Assembly (NCBI GenBank): GCA_012521855.1
Contig: JAAYLO010000035.1
Coordinates: forward strand, 1 to 28,291
From: Halanaerobiaceae bacterium
GTDB taxonomy: Bacteria > Bacillota > Halanaerobiia > Halanaerobiales > DTU029
Reading direction: 5' to 3'
Length of the DNA: 28,291 nt
Shown: positions 1 to 7,006 of the stretch, one piece after another
How positions within the stretch are numbered: the stretch's first letter is position 1
How the letters are laid out: each line of letters begins with the position of its first letter
The notes under the pieces: model-generated
What the model saw: the letters and a program-made list of their open reading frames with translations, nothing else
Told to the model about the DNA's origin: nothing
Database searches by the model: none
Translations under genes and position numbers: made by a program

Positions 1-213
1 ATCCAGTACTGTGCCAGTTCCTATTCTCCCCAGTTCTACACTTCTTTCCATTCCTTCTATTCTGCTGATCATCATCTCTTTGAATGATCTTTGAACAGCC
101 TGGTCCTTCTTAAATCCTGTAGTATTGACATTGGCCAGATTATTGGCAGTAATGTTCAGTCTCTCCTGATTAACCAACATCCCTGAGGCAGCAGTAAATA
201 TTCCCTTAATCAT
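1..213 (-). CDS. Flagellar basal-body rod protein, FlgF/FlgG type (partial, 3' end outside window)
   Basis: Only the first 71 codons are present; the gene runs off the left edge. The N-terminus (MIKGIFTAASGM, then NITANNLANVNTTGFKK at about residues 21-37) is the conserved rod/hook helix shared by FlgF, FlgG and FlgE. FlgF and FlgG form the proximal and distal axial rod outside the cytoplasmic membrane. The ATG at 213 follows a strong AAAAGGAGG ribosome site at about 221-229, which overlaps the stop codon of the gene before it. In related Firmicutes two such genes (flgF then flgG) often follow sigD, so FlgF is slightly favoured by position, but the fragment cannot separate the two. The family call is secure and the symbol is not. 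Confidence 0.9.
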   Translation of the reverse strand, partial: MIKGIFTAASGMLVNQERLNITANNLANVNTTGFKKDQAVQRSFKEMMISRIEGMERSVELGRIGTGTVLD

Positions 214-217
214 TCTC

Positions 218-619
218 TCACCTCCTTTTAATTAATATTTTATCCAGTATCTCTACAGCCGTACTATCACTATAAAATCTGTAAGTACCTGCCTTTATTC
301 TCCTTTCGATGTCAAAGAGCTCCATATATTTTTTAAACTCAGCTGCCGGTATCAATCCTTTTTCATCAAGAATATTAATTACAGTAAGCCCGGAGCTTCC
401 AGAGGGTATATTTATTATTACTTCTTCCCTCTCCTCAGTACTTAACCTGTCATACTCAAGCCTGAAATAAGAGTTGTCTACCAGTAGTACTTTTTCTTTT
501 ACTCCAGGCTCTGCTTCAGGTTGGGACAAAAAGTATATTCCTGTAATTATTAATAATATTCCAAGCCCAAAGACCAGATTATTAAATATAATACTGAAAA
601 ATTTATTTTCTAATAACAT
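218..619 (-). CDS. Membrane-anchored stand-alone MltG/YceG N-terminal (LysM-like) domain protein
   Basis: The protein has 133 residues. One N-terminal membrane segment lies at about residues 10-31, followed by an extracytoplasmic part. Residues 68-131 match the first subdomain of endolytic transglycosylase MltG (YceG): a segment like INIPSGSSGLTVINIL, then 'KGLI', 'F..YM' and 'RIKAGTYRF', ending in 'AVEILDKIL'. Full MltG is about 330 residues or more and carries a catalytic Glu in its C-terminal domain, which is missing here, so no lytic activity is expected. It starts inside the preceding gene (17-base overlap) and ends four bases before the rod gene's start, so it is translationally linked to rod assembly. 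A peptidoglycan-contacting role near the rod is my inference. It could also be a degenerate remnant, but the intact frame and good spacing argue against that. Confidence 0.75.
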   Translation of the reverse strand: MLLENKFFSIIFNNLVFGLGILLIITGIYFLSQPEAEPGVKEKVLLVDNSYFRLEYDRLSTEEREEVIINIPSGSSGLTVINILDEKGLIPAAEFKKYMELFDIERRIKAGTYRFYSDSTAVEILDKILIKRR

Positions 620-1109
620 CTAAATCCTCTTCCCCGTAAATTTTAAAAATCATTTCCGTTTCCCTTACTCCCATATTCATTTCCCTGGCAATCTGGAAAA
701 CTGATAACCCCTGTTTGTATAGTTCCAGAGCTTTTAAATACTTTTCTGATAAGCCTTTCCTGGCATCCCGCCTATATTGTTTATCATATATTTCTTTGTA
801 GATTTCCTGAAATGAACTTTTATTTTCAACATGAACCAGCTTATTATTCTGTTCTTTTTTCAGACTGACAAGCTCTTCTTCCAACAATTCAAGTTGTTCC
901 TTGATTTTGTTCTTTTTCAGGTATAATTCTTTAATGATTAATTCCATCTCCTGGTTGAGTTCATTTATTTTAACATAATTCTTTACAATGCCGATCCCTT
1001 CCTGATTATCTATTGGTTTTTCCTTTTTTGACTTCCTGCTCTCCAGATAGATCCTGAAAATACCCACTATCACTAAAGCAATACCCAGTATTATCATCAA
1101 CCATGGCAT
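603..1109 (-). CDS. Membrane-anchored coiled-coil protein with C-terminal HTH-like segment (SwrB / DUF6115-like)
   Basis: The protein has 168 residues. An N-terminal membrane helix (about residues 3-20) is followed by a basic stretch (SRKSKKEK), a long charged coiled coil (about 48-90), and a C-terminal helix-turn-helix-like segment (about 125-160) containing 'LYKQGLSVFQIAREMNMG'. Length, layout and position a few genes after the sigma-28 gene match Bacillus SwrB (YlxL), which activates the FliF/FliG/FliP-dependent assembly of the export apparatus. That assignment rests on architecture and synteny, because I cannot align the two. The HTH-like segment probably mediates protein contacts, since it is tethered to the membrane. 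The ribosome site is weak (AGAAGTGA). It overlaps the next gene by 17 bases. Confidence 0.65.
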   Translation of the reverse strand: MPWLMIILGIALVIVGIFRIYLESRKSKKEKPIDNQEGIGIVKNYVKINELNQEMELIIKELYLKKNKIKEQLELLEEELVSLKKEQNNKLVHVENKSSFQEIYKEIYDKQYRRDARKGLSEKYLKALELYKQGLSVFQIAREMNMGVRETEMIFKIYGEEDLDVIRK

Positions 1110-1127
1110 AAAATCACTTCTATCTTT

Positions 1128-1430
1128 CTATACTGATACATCAATAATCGTCCCCTTTTCTTTATTTCCCGGGTTCTGCTTTTTTTCCTTGCTTTTGCTG
1201 TGTTTTTTCTTTTTCTGCTCCTCCTGAGGAAAATCCTCTTTAATGCGTATCAACACTTCATCAGTTTCCAGTTCTTTTTTTATACGCTGCTGGTCCCGCT
1301 TTTTCTCCACTTCAGCTTTCTGGGCCAGATGACCCTGTAATTGTGCTTCCTGATTGTTTTGCAGCTGCTGTATTCTTTCAGCCTGTAATGCTGCAGGGAC
1401 ACTGGTATTGGGATTTACTGCCTGACTCAT
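1128..1430 (-). CDS. Small charged flagellar-operon protein of unknown function
   Basis: The protein has 100 residues and no membrane segment or signal peptide. The N-terminal part is rich in Gln and Ala (about residues 14-35, helical). The middle and C-terminal parts are highly charged, with lysine-rich runs at about 73-94, and the chain ends in a short hydrophobic motif, TIIDVSV. I recall similar small proteins with an 'IDI-V' tail at this spot after fapA in other clostridial flagellar operons, but no function is known to me. It lies between fapA and the SwrB-like gene, with a GGGTGG ribosome site overlapping the fapA stop. It reads as a real coding frame because it is tightly spaced in the operon and lacks any better frame. 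Confidence 0.6.
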   Translation of the reverse strand: MSQAVNPNTSVPAALQAERIQQLQNNQEAQLQGHLAQKAEVEKKRDQQRIKKELETDEVLIRIKEDFPQEEQKKKKHSKSKEKKQNPGNKEKGTIIDVSV

Positions 1431-1434
1431 CCAA

Positions 1435-3273
1435 TCACCACCCTATTGACAATTGTGTAATTTCACCATCCTGTTCAATAAATTCACACCCAGTCTGTTC
1501 ATTTTGAATATTAAGCTGGGCATTTCCAATGGTAATCTTGACACCAGGGTAAACTCTTTTCCTCACTTCTATAGATCCTTTACTGCCCATTGCCAGTTCT
1601 GATTGAACCTCCCTTAATTGCCCGCTGACATCCTGTATATCCTTCTCCAGCTGAGTTTTTGTCCTGGCCAGTTGAGAATACATAATCAGTTTGTCCTCTG
1701 TGAGTGAGCCTGTCTTTTCCTTTAACTGTTCAAGAATACTGATTGCTTTATCTGTTTTAATCAGATTAGTCCTTAACCTGGCATTCTCGTCTTCCAATTT
1801 TTTTACTTTATTTTTCAACTCCGGGTCTACTCCTGCTTCCAGGTATGTTAAAGTAGCGAGACTGGAGCCAACAATATTGGCCTCTATCTTTTTCCCTGCC
1901 CTGGCAATACCTCCTACTAAAAGACCCTTCTTCTCATTTACAGTAATGTTCTCACCGGCAAACAATTTGCTGTGCATTGCTGCATCACTGATAAAAATAC
2001 TTTTCCCGGCTTTTATTACCCCATTTTCAACAAACCTTACCCTTACATCCCCCCTGGCCTTTATCTCACATTTGTTCTTACCTATAAAACCCCTGTATAT
2101 AATGACATCACCATCTGCTTCAATATCTGCTACTTCAACATTACCTCTTACTTCCACATTCCCTTCTGCCTTTATTCTAAAACCCTCTCTGACATCTCCC
2201 TTAACTATTACATTACCTACAAACTCAATATTACCTGTTGACAGGTCAACATCCCCATTGACTTCATAGATAGGTAAAACCTGTACCCGGTTATTTTCAT
2301 CCAGGACTACCTGTCCTGATATTGCAGCAACTAATATTTCATCATCCTTAATCTCTGTATTTTTCCCCCTGGGCAGGCTTACTTCTTTAGGTAATGGAGC
2401 CGGTATCTCTTCACCTGTAATAGCTTTCCCGGGTATTCCCGGCTCTGAAGGTATTTTGCTTACCAGTATATCCCCTTTACGCACATTATTAATCAAACCC
2501 AGATTATAAAAATCAACACTGCCGTCTTCTCTTTTCGTACCAATGGAAGAACTTTCTGTTTTAAAATGAAATTCCAGACTGGAGTCCTTACCAGGAGTAG
2601 GAGGTAATCCCTCTGCAATCAAAATTGACTCTGCCTCTTTTTTCTTATTGATTATTTCTTTCAGATTATCCTCAATAATGCCAAAGCTTATGCCCTGTGC
2701 ACTGATGAATTCCCTTAATTCCTTTTCCGTAATATCCTTCCCGCCTAATGCCGGTCTATAACTGAGAAAAGCCTGTAATTTATCTTTAGATATTTGAATA
2801 CTTATTTTTGCATCACGATCCAGTTCAGGTTTTCTGGGAGCAATCAGCTGCCAGGTATCTTCAGCATTGTTAATTGTCTGCCTGACCATCTGCCAGTCTA
2901 CTTCAACAAACTCTTTTTCTTCAATAACAGAATTAACATCAACAATACTGACAAATTTACCTCTGCCCTTTGGGGCTGATACCTTAAGGAATATGCCATC
3001 ATCCGCTACCTTAATTTTGAAACTCCCGTTTATATCGATATCCACAATTACCGTCTCCAGAAACTCTTCATCTTGCCTGGTCAAGCTATCTTCATAAATA
3101 ACCTCAAATTCCTTCTTCTTTCTAAAACCGGGAAAACCCCTTTTCCCCGTTATTTCTATTATAGTCAGATTATCCCTATCTATTTTCCTGCCCATCAACT
3201 CTGTCAACTTCTTTTTGCCAATGGAAAAAGCTTCTTCAATATTTGCTGCCTCTATCTTTATCCTTTTCTTCAT
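1435..3273 (-). CDS. fapA: FapA/DUF342 family protein with N-terminal Jag-N-like domain
   Basis: The protein has 612 residues. Residues 1-65 (IEAANIEEAFSIGKKKL, then 'KRGFPGFRKKKEFEV') resemble the Jag-N domain of KhpB/EloR. The next part is the FapA N-terminal region, including 'SKIPSEPGIPGKAITGEEIP' near residue 275. A repetitive beta-helix follows at about 340-480, with short turns such as 'GNVEVRGNVEV' and 'GDVIIYRGF' like bactofilins. The C-terminal third holds a coiled coil (about 485-565). FapA-type proteins are flagellar assembly factors reported in Vibrio, where FapA influences polar flagellar assembly; in Firmicutes the role is not settled. It has a GGGGGGA ribosome site and sits 46 bases after the sigma gene. 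The protein is predicted to be cytoplasmic. Confidence 0.85.
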   Translation of the reverse strand: MKKRIKIEAANIEEAFSIGKKKLTELMGRKIDRDNLTIIEITGKRGFPGFRKKKEFEVIYEDSLTRQDEEFLETVIVDIDINGSFKIKVADDGIFLKVSAPKGRGKFVSIVDVNSVIEEKEFVEVDWQMVRQTINNAEDTWQLIAPRKPELDRDAKISIQISKDKLQAFLSYRPALGGKDITEKELREFISAQGISFGIIEDNLKEIINKKKEAESILIAEGLPPTPGKDSSLEFHFKTESSSIGTKREDGSVDFYNLGLINNVRKGDILVSKIPSEPGIPGKAITGEEIPAPLPKEVSLPRGKNTEIKDDEILVAAISGQVVLDENNRVQVLPIYEVNGDVDLSTGNIEFVGNVIVKGDVREGFRIKAEGNVEVRGNVEVADIEADGDVIIYRGFIGKNKCEIKARGDVRVRFVENGVIKAGKSIFISDAAMHSKLFAGENITVNEKKGLLVGGIARAGKKIEANIVGSSLATLTYLEAGVDPELKNKVKKLEDENARLRTNLIKTDKAISILEQLKEKTGSLTEDKLIMYSQLARTKTQLEKDIQDVSGQLREVQSELAMGSKGSIEVRKRVYPGVKITIGNAQLNIQNEQTGCEFIEQDGEITQLSIGW

Positions 3274-3319
3274 CTAACATCCCCCCTGGCTTTTTTTAAT
3301 GACAAACAGGCTCATTATG

Positions 3320-4078
3320 CTAGAACAACTGCTCTCTTTCCCTGACCAGCATACCTCTTAACCTGTTAACGGCTTTTTTATGAATCTGGGAGACCCTGGC
3401 TGCTGATAATTGCATAATCTCCGCTATCTCTTTCTGGGTCAATTCTTCATAATAAACAAGTGCTATTACCAGCTTTTCATCTTCATTTAAACGTTCTATG
3501 GCTGAAGCAAGTATTTCAACCCGTAAATTACTATTATATACTTTTTCCGGTTCATCATCATTGCCTGATATTATATCAAATATCCTGATATCATCAAACT
3601 CATCATATAGTGACACCCATTCTGAAGAATGTAATTGTTGTTTTAACTCCTGGATTCTCTCTTTTGATATTTTACAGGCTTCGGCCAGTTCATCTAAAGT
3701 AGCTTTCCTCCCCTTTTCTTTTTTTAACCTCTCAGCAGTATCCTTTATTATTTTACTGTCCCGCCTGACCGAATGAGGAAGCCAGTCCAGCTTTCGTAAA
3801 TTATCAATTATTTCACCGCGAATCCTTCGGCTGGCATATGTTTCAAATAAAACCCCTTTTTTATAATCATATTTATGAATTGCATCTATCAATCCTAATA
3901 TTCCATAACTGATTAAATCATCCTCTTCTATAAATCCCGGAACCATCATCTTAATTCGTCCGACAGTATATTTTACTAATGGTAAATAGCGTAAAACCAA
4001 TTCCTGAAAACTATCCTGATTATTATTATCTTTAAAATCTACCCAGACTGAATACTCTTCCACTTTCCTGGAGTTCAT
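3320..4078 (-). CDS. fliA: RNA polymerase sigma-28 factor (FliA/SigD/WhiG family)
   Basis: The protein has 252 residues, the usual length for the family. Region 2 lies at about 28-95 and contains 'DLISYGILGLIDAIHKYDYKKG' and 'FETYASRRIRGEIIDNLR'. Region 3 is at about 110-150. Region 4 at about 195-245 contains 'LTQKEIAEIMQLSAARVSQIHKKA', the promoter -35 binding helix-turn-helix. This sigma directs late flagellar genes such as flagellin and is normally held by FlgM, which is not in the window. Because it is encoded deep in the early operon, its level depends on transcription reaching about 24 kb from the riboswitch; the distance is visible and the regulatory consequence is inferred from Bacillus sigD. 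The ATG follows a GAGGTGA ribosome site. Confidence 0.93.
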   Translation of the reverse strand: MNSRKVEEYSVWVDFKDNNNQDSFQELVLRYLPLVKYTVGRIKMMVPGFIEEDDLISYGILGLIDAIHKYDYKKGVLFETYASRRIRGEIIDNLRKLDWLPHSVRRDSKIIKDTAERLKKEKGRKATLDELAEACKISKERIQELKQQLHSSEWVSLYDEFDDIRIFDIISGNDDEPEKVYNSNLRVEILASAIERLNEDEKLVIALVYYEELTQKEIAEIMQLSAARVSQIHKKAVNRLRGMLVREREQLF

Positions 4079-4090
4079 TTACAGCTCACC

Positions 4091-4411
4091 TCAATCAGGG
4101 GTTTCTTTTTCCAGTACCACTTCTGGCGGATTTAGAGGAGAAAAGTCATCTATAGATTCATCAGCTTCATCCTCTGATGATATTTCCCCTTCCCGCTGAT
4201 CATTATTTTTATATTCTATCTCTTCATTTTTACCCAGATATCTCTCAATTCCCGTTATTAATATATAAACAGAAATACCTGTAAATGCCGATATTAATAA
4301 TCCCTCTAAAAAAACCTTCAATAAAGAAAAACGCAAAATTAAGCCAATTAATACAATAATAGAATATATAATCGTGGTAATAGCCATGGATACAAAAGCT
4401 TTATCCCTCAT
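4091..4411 (-). CDS. Small membrane protein with two TM helices and acidic tail
   Basis: The protein has 106 residues. Two hydrophobic helices lie at about 8-28 and 32-54, followed by a strongly acidic tail (about 60-106, with a 'SSEDEADESIDD' stretch) that ends in Pro- and Glu-rich sequence. I do not recognise the family. Its start codon lies directly after the stop of the PilZ gene, with an AGAGAGGG ribosome site inside that gene's end, and it is followed 12 bases later by the sigma-28 gene. A similar small membrane protein sits at this spot in some clostridial operons as far as I recall. Topology suggests both termini are on the same side of the membrane. Confidence 0.65.
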   Translation of the reverse strand: MRDKAFVSMAITTIIYSIIVLIGLILRFSLLKVFLEGLLISAFTGISVYILITGIERYLGKNEEIEYKNNDQREGEISSEDEADESIDDFSPLNPPEVVLEKETPD

Positions 4412-5056
4412 CTATAGCAGCCCTCTCTTACGTAAATCCCGCTGGTATTCAAATAACCAGGAAACTATTTTATCCTGATCCTTCTGGTCTATACCAATAA
4501 ACTGGATCCCGACTGCTCTCCCATCCGGCAGATCATAGTTATTGACAATCTTTCCAAATATAGCTGTATTGCTAAGTTCTGGAATATCCAGATAAAACTC
4601 CAGGATCCCTTCCCCCGGGAAGTCATCATCAACTGCCATCTTTATTCCCCCGGCACTTATATCCAGGGTAATACTTTCTTTTAACTCACTTTCTTCCGGG
4701 GCTACGCTACTATCCAGTATCCTGTAATTAACCTTTATTTTTACATTAAGCCTGAAAAAATTCCTTCTCTGAATCCTGATAATATCACTGTTTTTCTGAA
4801 GGGTAAATAAAGCAACGGGCTCCCTTATTCTCTCTATAATTTTCGCCTCAAACTGATATGAAGCATGTTCACCATGATAAGAAATCTTTATTGTTTGATT
4901 AATATGTAGAGGTACAATTTCCCCACTGAAAAAGGGTGCTGTCACCTGATAGATATCACCATTAATATCTGCCACCTTACTGAGATAAGTTCCTGTATAA
5001 GGACCTTTTTCTACTACAATATCTATCTTCTGATTAATCTTCAGGTCTTCTGCCAT
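4412..5056 (-). CDS. ycgR: PilZ-domain flagellar brake protein (YcgR/YpfA type)
   Basis: The protein has 214 residues from the ATG at 5056. The same frame is open further upstream to 5179, but that part lies inside flhG and is shadow; the ATG at 5056 has a GGGAGG site seven bases before it, which decides the start. Residues 1-90 form the YcgR N-domain. The PilZ domain at about 95-210 has both c-di-GMP binding signatures: R98-x3-R102 (in QRRNFFR) and D132-x-S134-x-x-G137 (DISAGG). YcgR and its Bacillus counterpart DgrA/YpfA bind c-di-GMP and slow or stop the motor by contacting MotA or the rotor. Both genes for those partners are in this operon, as is a c-di-GMP riboswitch at its head. Confidence 0.92.
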   Translation of the reverse strand: MAEDLKINQKIDIVVEKGPYTGTYLSKVADINGDIYQVTAPFFSGEIVPLHINQTIKISYHGEHASYQFEAKIIERIREPVALFTLQKNSDIIRIQRRNFFRLNVKIKVNYRILDSSVAPEESELKESITLDISAGGIKMAVDDDFPGEGILEFYLDIPELSNTAIFGKIVNNYDLPDGRAVGIQFIGIDQKDQDKIVSWLFEYQRDLRKRGLL

Positions 5057-5096
5057 AATTAATCCTCCCGTAAAAATACTCAGACCTATTAAAATG

Positions 5097-5963
5097 CTAA
5101 CTGATTTGACGGCGATTAAAAGCACCAATAATTCTATATACAAAACCCTTTGTTCCGTGGGACTGGCTTTTACAGGCACTATTCATTATTTTTACAGCTA
5201 TCTCCTTGATTGAACGGGCGGCCTCTGATTTAGGATATTGAATTAAAAGTGGATTCTGTTTTTTTACAGATATACGGACTTTTTCATCATAAGGAATCAT
5301 TCCCAGTAACTCTACATCCTTATTAAGATACTGCTTGATTACTCTTTGCATCCTGCCTGTTAATTCATTCCCCTCTTTCAGGGAATTACACTGGTTTAAA
5401 AGCAATTTAATCTTACCATTATAGTGTTTTATCGACAATATTTTTATCAGGCTATAGGCATCCATGACTGCTGTAGGCTCCGGTGTCAGAATTACCAGGA
5501 CCTCATCACTGCCCATTATAAAATTGGTTACACTATAATGGACACCTGCACCTATATCTAACAATATTATATCATAGTTCTCCTCCATCTGTGAAGCTGC
5601 TTCAATGAGCCTGCCTGCCTCAACGGAGCTTATATTTATCAGTTCATCAACACCTGTAGTTCCAGCCAGGAAACTGATATCAGCAGGACCTCTTACAACA
5701 GCTTCTTCAAGCCTGCATTTACCCTTTAAGACATGGCTCAGATTGAAATTTGGCGTAATTCCTAATAATATGTCTATATTTGCCATGCCCAGATCCGTGT
5801 CCAGTAAGAGTACCTTTTTGTCCAGTTCCTGTATTGCCAGAGCAAGGTTCAGGGAAATGCTGCTTTTTCCCACTCCCCCTTTTCCGCTGGCAACTGCTAT
5901 AATTCTGGTTTTCTGCTTATTATTAAGTACTCTTTCTCTCAGTCTGGCTGCCTGATCATTCAT
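5097..5963 (-). CDS. flhG: FlhG (YlxH/FleN), MinD-type ATPase for flagellar placement
   Basis: The protein has 288 residues from the ATG at 5963. An in-frame GTG nine bases upstream is open but lacks a ribosome site, while GGGTGG precedes the ATG. The N-terminus has the DQAxxLR motif (DQAARLR, residues 3-9) by which FlhG activates the FlhF GTPase. The deviant Walker A box (SGKGGVGKSS) is at about residues 26-35. 'LLDTDLGMANID' follows at about 55-66, and a second switch motif, 'ILLDIGAG', lies near 135. The C-terminal 'GFVYRIIGAF' looks like an amphipathic membrane-binding helix. FlhG and FlhF set the number and location of flagella; FlhG also delivers FliM/FliY to the nascent C-ring in Gram-positive relatives. 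It overlaps flhF by eight bases. Confidence 0.95.
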   Translation of the reverse strand: MNDQAARLRERVLNNKQKTRIIAVASGKGGVGKSSISLNLALAIQELDKKVLLLDTDLGMANIDILLGITPNFNLSHVLKGKCRLEEAVVRGPADISFLAGTTGVDELINISSVEAGRLIEAASQMEENYDIILLDIGAGVHYSVTNFIMGSDEVLVILTPEPTAVMDAYSLIKILSIKHYNGKIKLLLNQCNSLKEGNELTGRMQRVIKQYLNKDVELLGMIPYDEKVRISVKKQNPLLIQYPKSEAARSIKEIAVKIMNSACKSQSHGTKGFVYRIIGAFNRRQIS

Positions 5964-7005
5964 ATAAACCACCCAATATATACTTAATCAGGGATGCTCT
6001 GTCAGCAATCTGGATATCATCAGGTACATCCTGGCCGGTCGTTATATATGAATAGGGATAATTATATTTTTCTTTTATATTCAGAAGATCGCCGTAGCTG
6101 TCACTTTCATCTAATTTTGATAATATTATCTTGTCTGGATTCAGTGTTGAAAAACTATTTATAACCTCATCAATAATATGGCTTTTCATATTCATACTGA
6201 TTATAAGGTGTATTTCATCAATATAGTCATGGCTGAGAAGTTCTTTCATCCGGCCGATCTGAATTTTGTCATTCCAGCTGTTTCCTGCTGTATCTATCAA
6301 TATCAGGTCATAGCCTTTTAGATCTTCCCGGATAATCTTGCCTAAATCATCCCTGTTATAGGCTATATGGAGGGGAATATTGATAATATCACTGTATATT
6401 TTAAGCTGTTGTATTGCTGCTATTCTATAGGTATCTGCAGTTATCAGGCCGACCTTTTTACCCTCATCCAGGGTGAAATTTGCTGCCAGTTTGGCAATAG
6501 TGGTTGTTTTTCCTATCCCGGTAGGGCCTATGAATGTAACCACCCTGGTACCTGAATCACAATTTATTGGGGCGGGTTCCCCAATAAAATCACCCAATTT
6601 TTCTTCCAGAAAGGGAAGGGGATTCACTCTATCATAATTTTCATCAATCAATCCTTCAATAATCTTCCTGCTTAATGCTTTTTCAACACCCTGATTATTC
6701 AGGTGCTGATAGAGTCTTCTCAGCTCCTCTGGCAGAGTTCTGGCAAAATTATCAGACTGCCATTGGGCACTCATATTCTCTATCATATTTTTTAAACTTT
6801 TTATCTCTTCTCTTGTTTCTTTTTCTTCCTTGATTTTATCCTCTTCAATGGCAGCAATAATCTCCACATTGGTCTTTCCGAAAAGGCCAAACAAACCCTT
6901 TTTAAATTTCCTGGTATTGAGAATTATGGCATCCGGTCCTAAATCTGTCTTGACTTTAAATATGGTATCCTGCATTGTGCTGCCAACATATTTTTTTACC
7001 TTCAC
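5956..7005 (-). CDS. flhF: FlhF, SRP-type GTPase for flagellar placement
   Basis: The protein has 349 residues and a GTG start just after the flhA stop, with GGTGAG five bases before it. Residues 1-50 are the basic N-terminal domain ('GPDAIILNTRKFKKG'). A charged linker spans about 52-90, and the NG GTPase domain runs from about 90 to the end. GTPase motifs visible are the P-loop GPTGIGKTTT (160-169), DTYR (191-194), DTAG (238-241) and SKLDE (296-300). FlhF marks the site of flagellar assembly and recruits early components such as FliF; its GTPase is stimulated by FlhG, the next gene. All nucleotide-binding residues I can check are intact. Confidence 0.96.
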   Translation of the reverse strand: MKVKKYVGSTMQDTIFKVKTDLGPDAIILNTRKFKKGLFGLFGKTNVEIIAAIEEDKIKEEKETREEIKSLKNMIENMSAQWQSDNFARTLPEELRRLYQHLNNQGVEKALSRKIIEGLIDENYDRVNPLPFLEEKLGDFIGEPAPINCDSGTRVVTFIGPTGIGKTTTIAKLAANFTLDEGKKVGLITADTYRIAAIQQLKIYSDIINIPLHIAYNRDDLGKIIREDLKGYDLILIDTAGNSWNDKIQIGRMKELLSHDYIDEIHLIISMNMKSHIIDEVINSFSTLNPDKIILSKLDESDSYGDLLNIKEKYNYPYSYITTGQDVPDDIQIADRASLIKYILGGLYE

Positions 7006-7006
7006 T

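Noticed and set aside
1691..2269. Long open frame on the plus strand opposite fapA (about 190 codons)
   Set aside because: It is antisense to a well-supported FapA reading frame, has a Ser/Thr/Pro/Leu-rich composition typical of a shadow frame and no ribosome site or recognisable motif.
3297..3317. Inverted repeat TAATGA/TCATTA between the sigma gene and fapA
   Set aside because: It is an AU-only-type short stem with a 9-base loop, followed by A residues on the transcribed strand, so it cannot act as a terminator for the operon.
5057..5179. Upstream extension of the PilZ gene into flhG
   Set aside because: The extension lies in a shifted frame over the end of flhG and encodes an unrelated hydrophobic stretch. 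The ATG at 5056 has a good ribosome site and starts where the YcgR N-domain begins.
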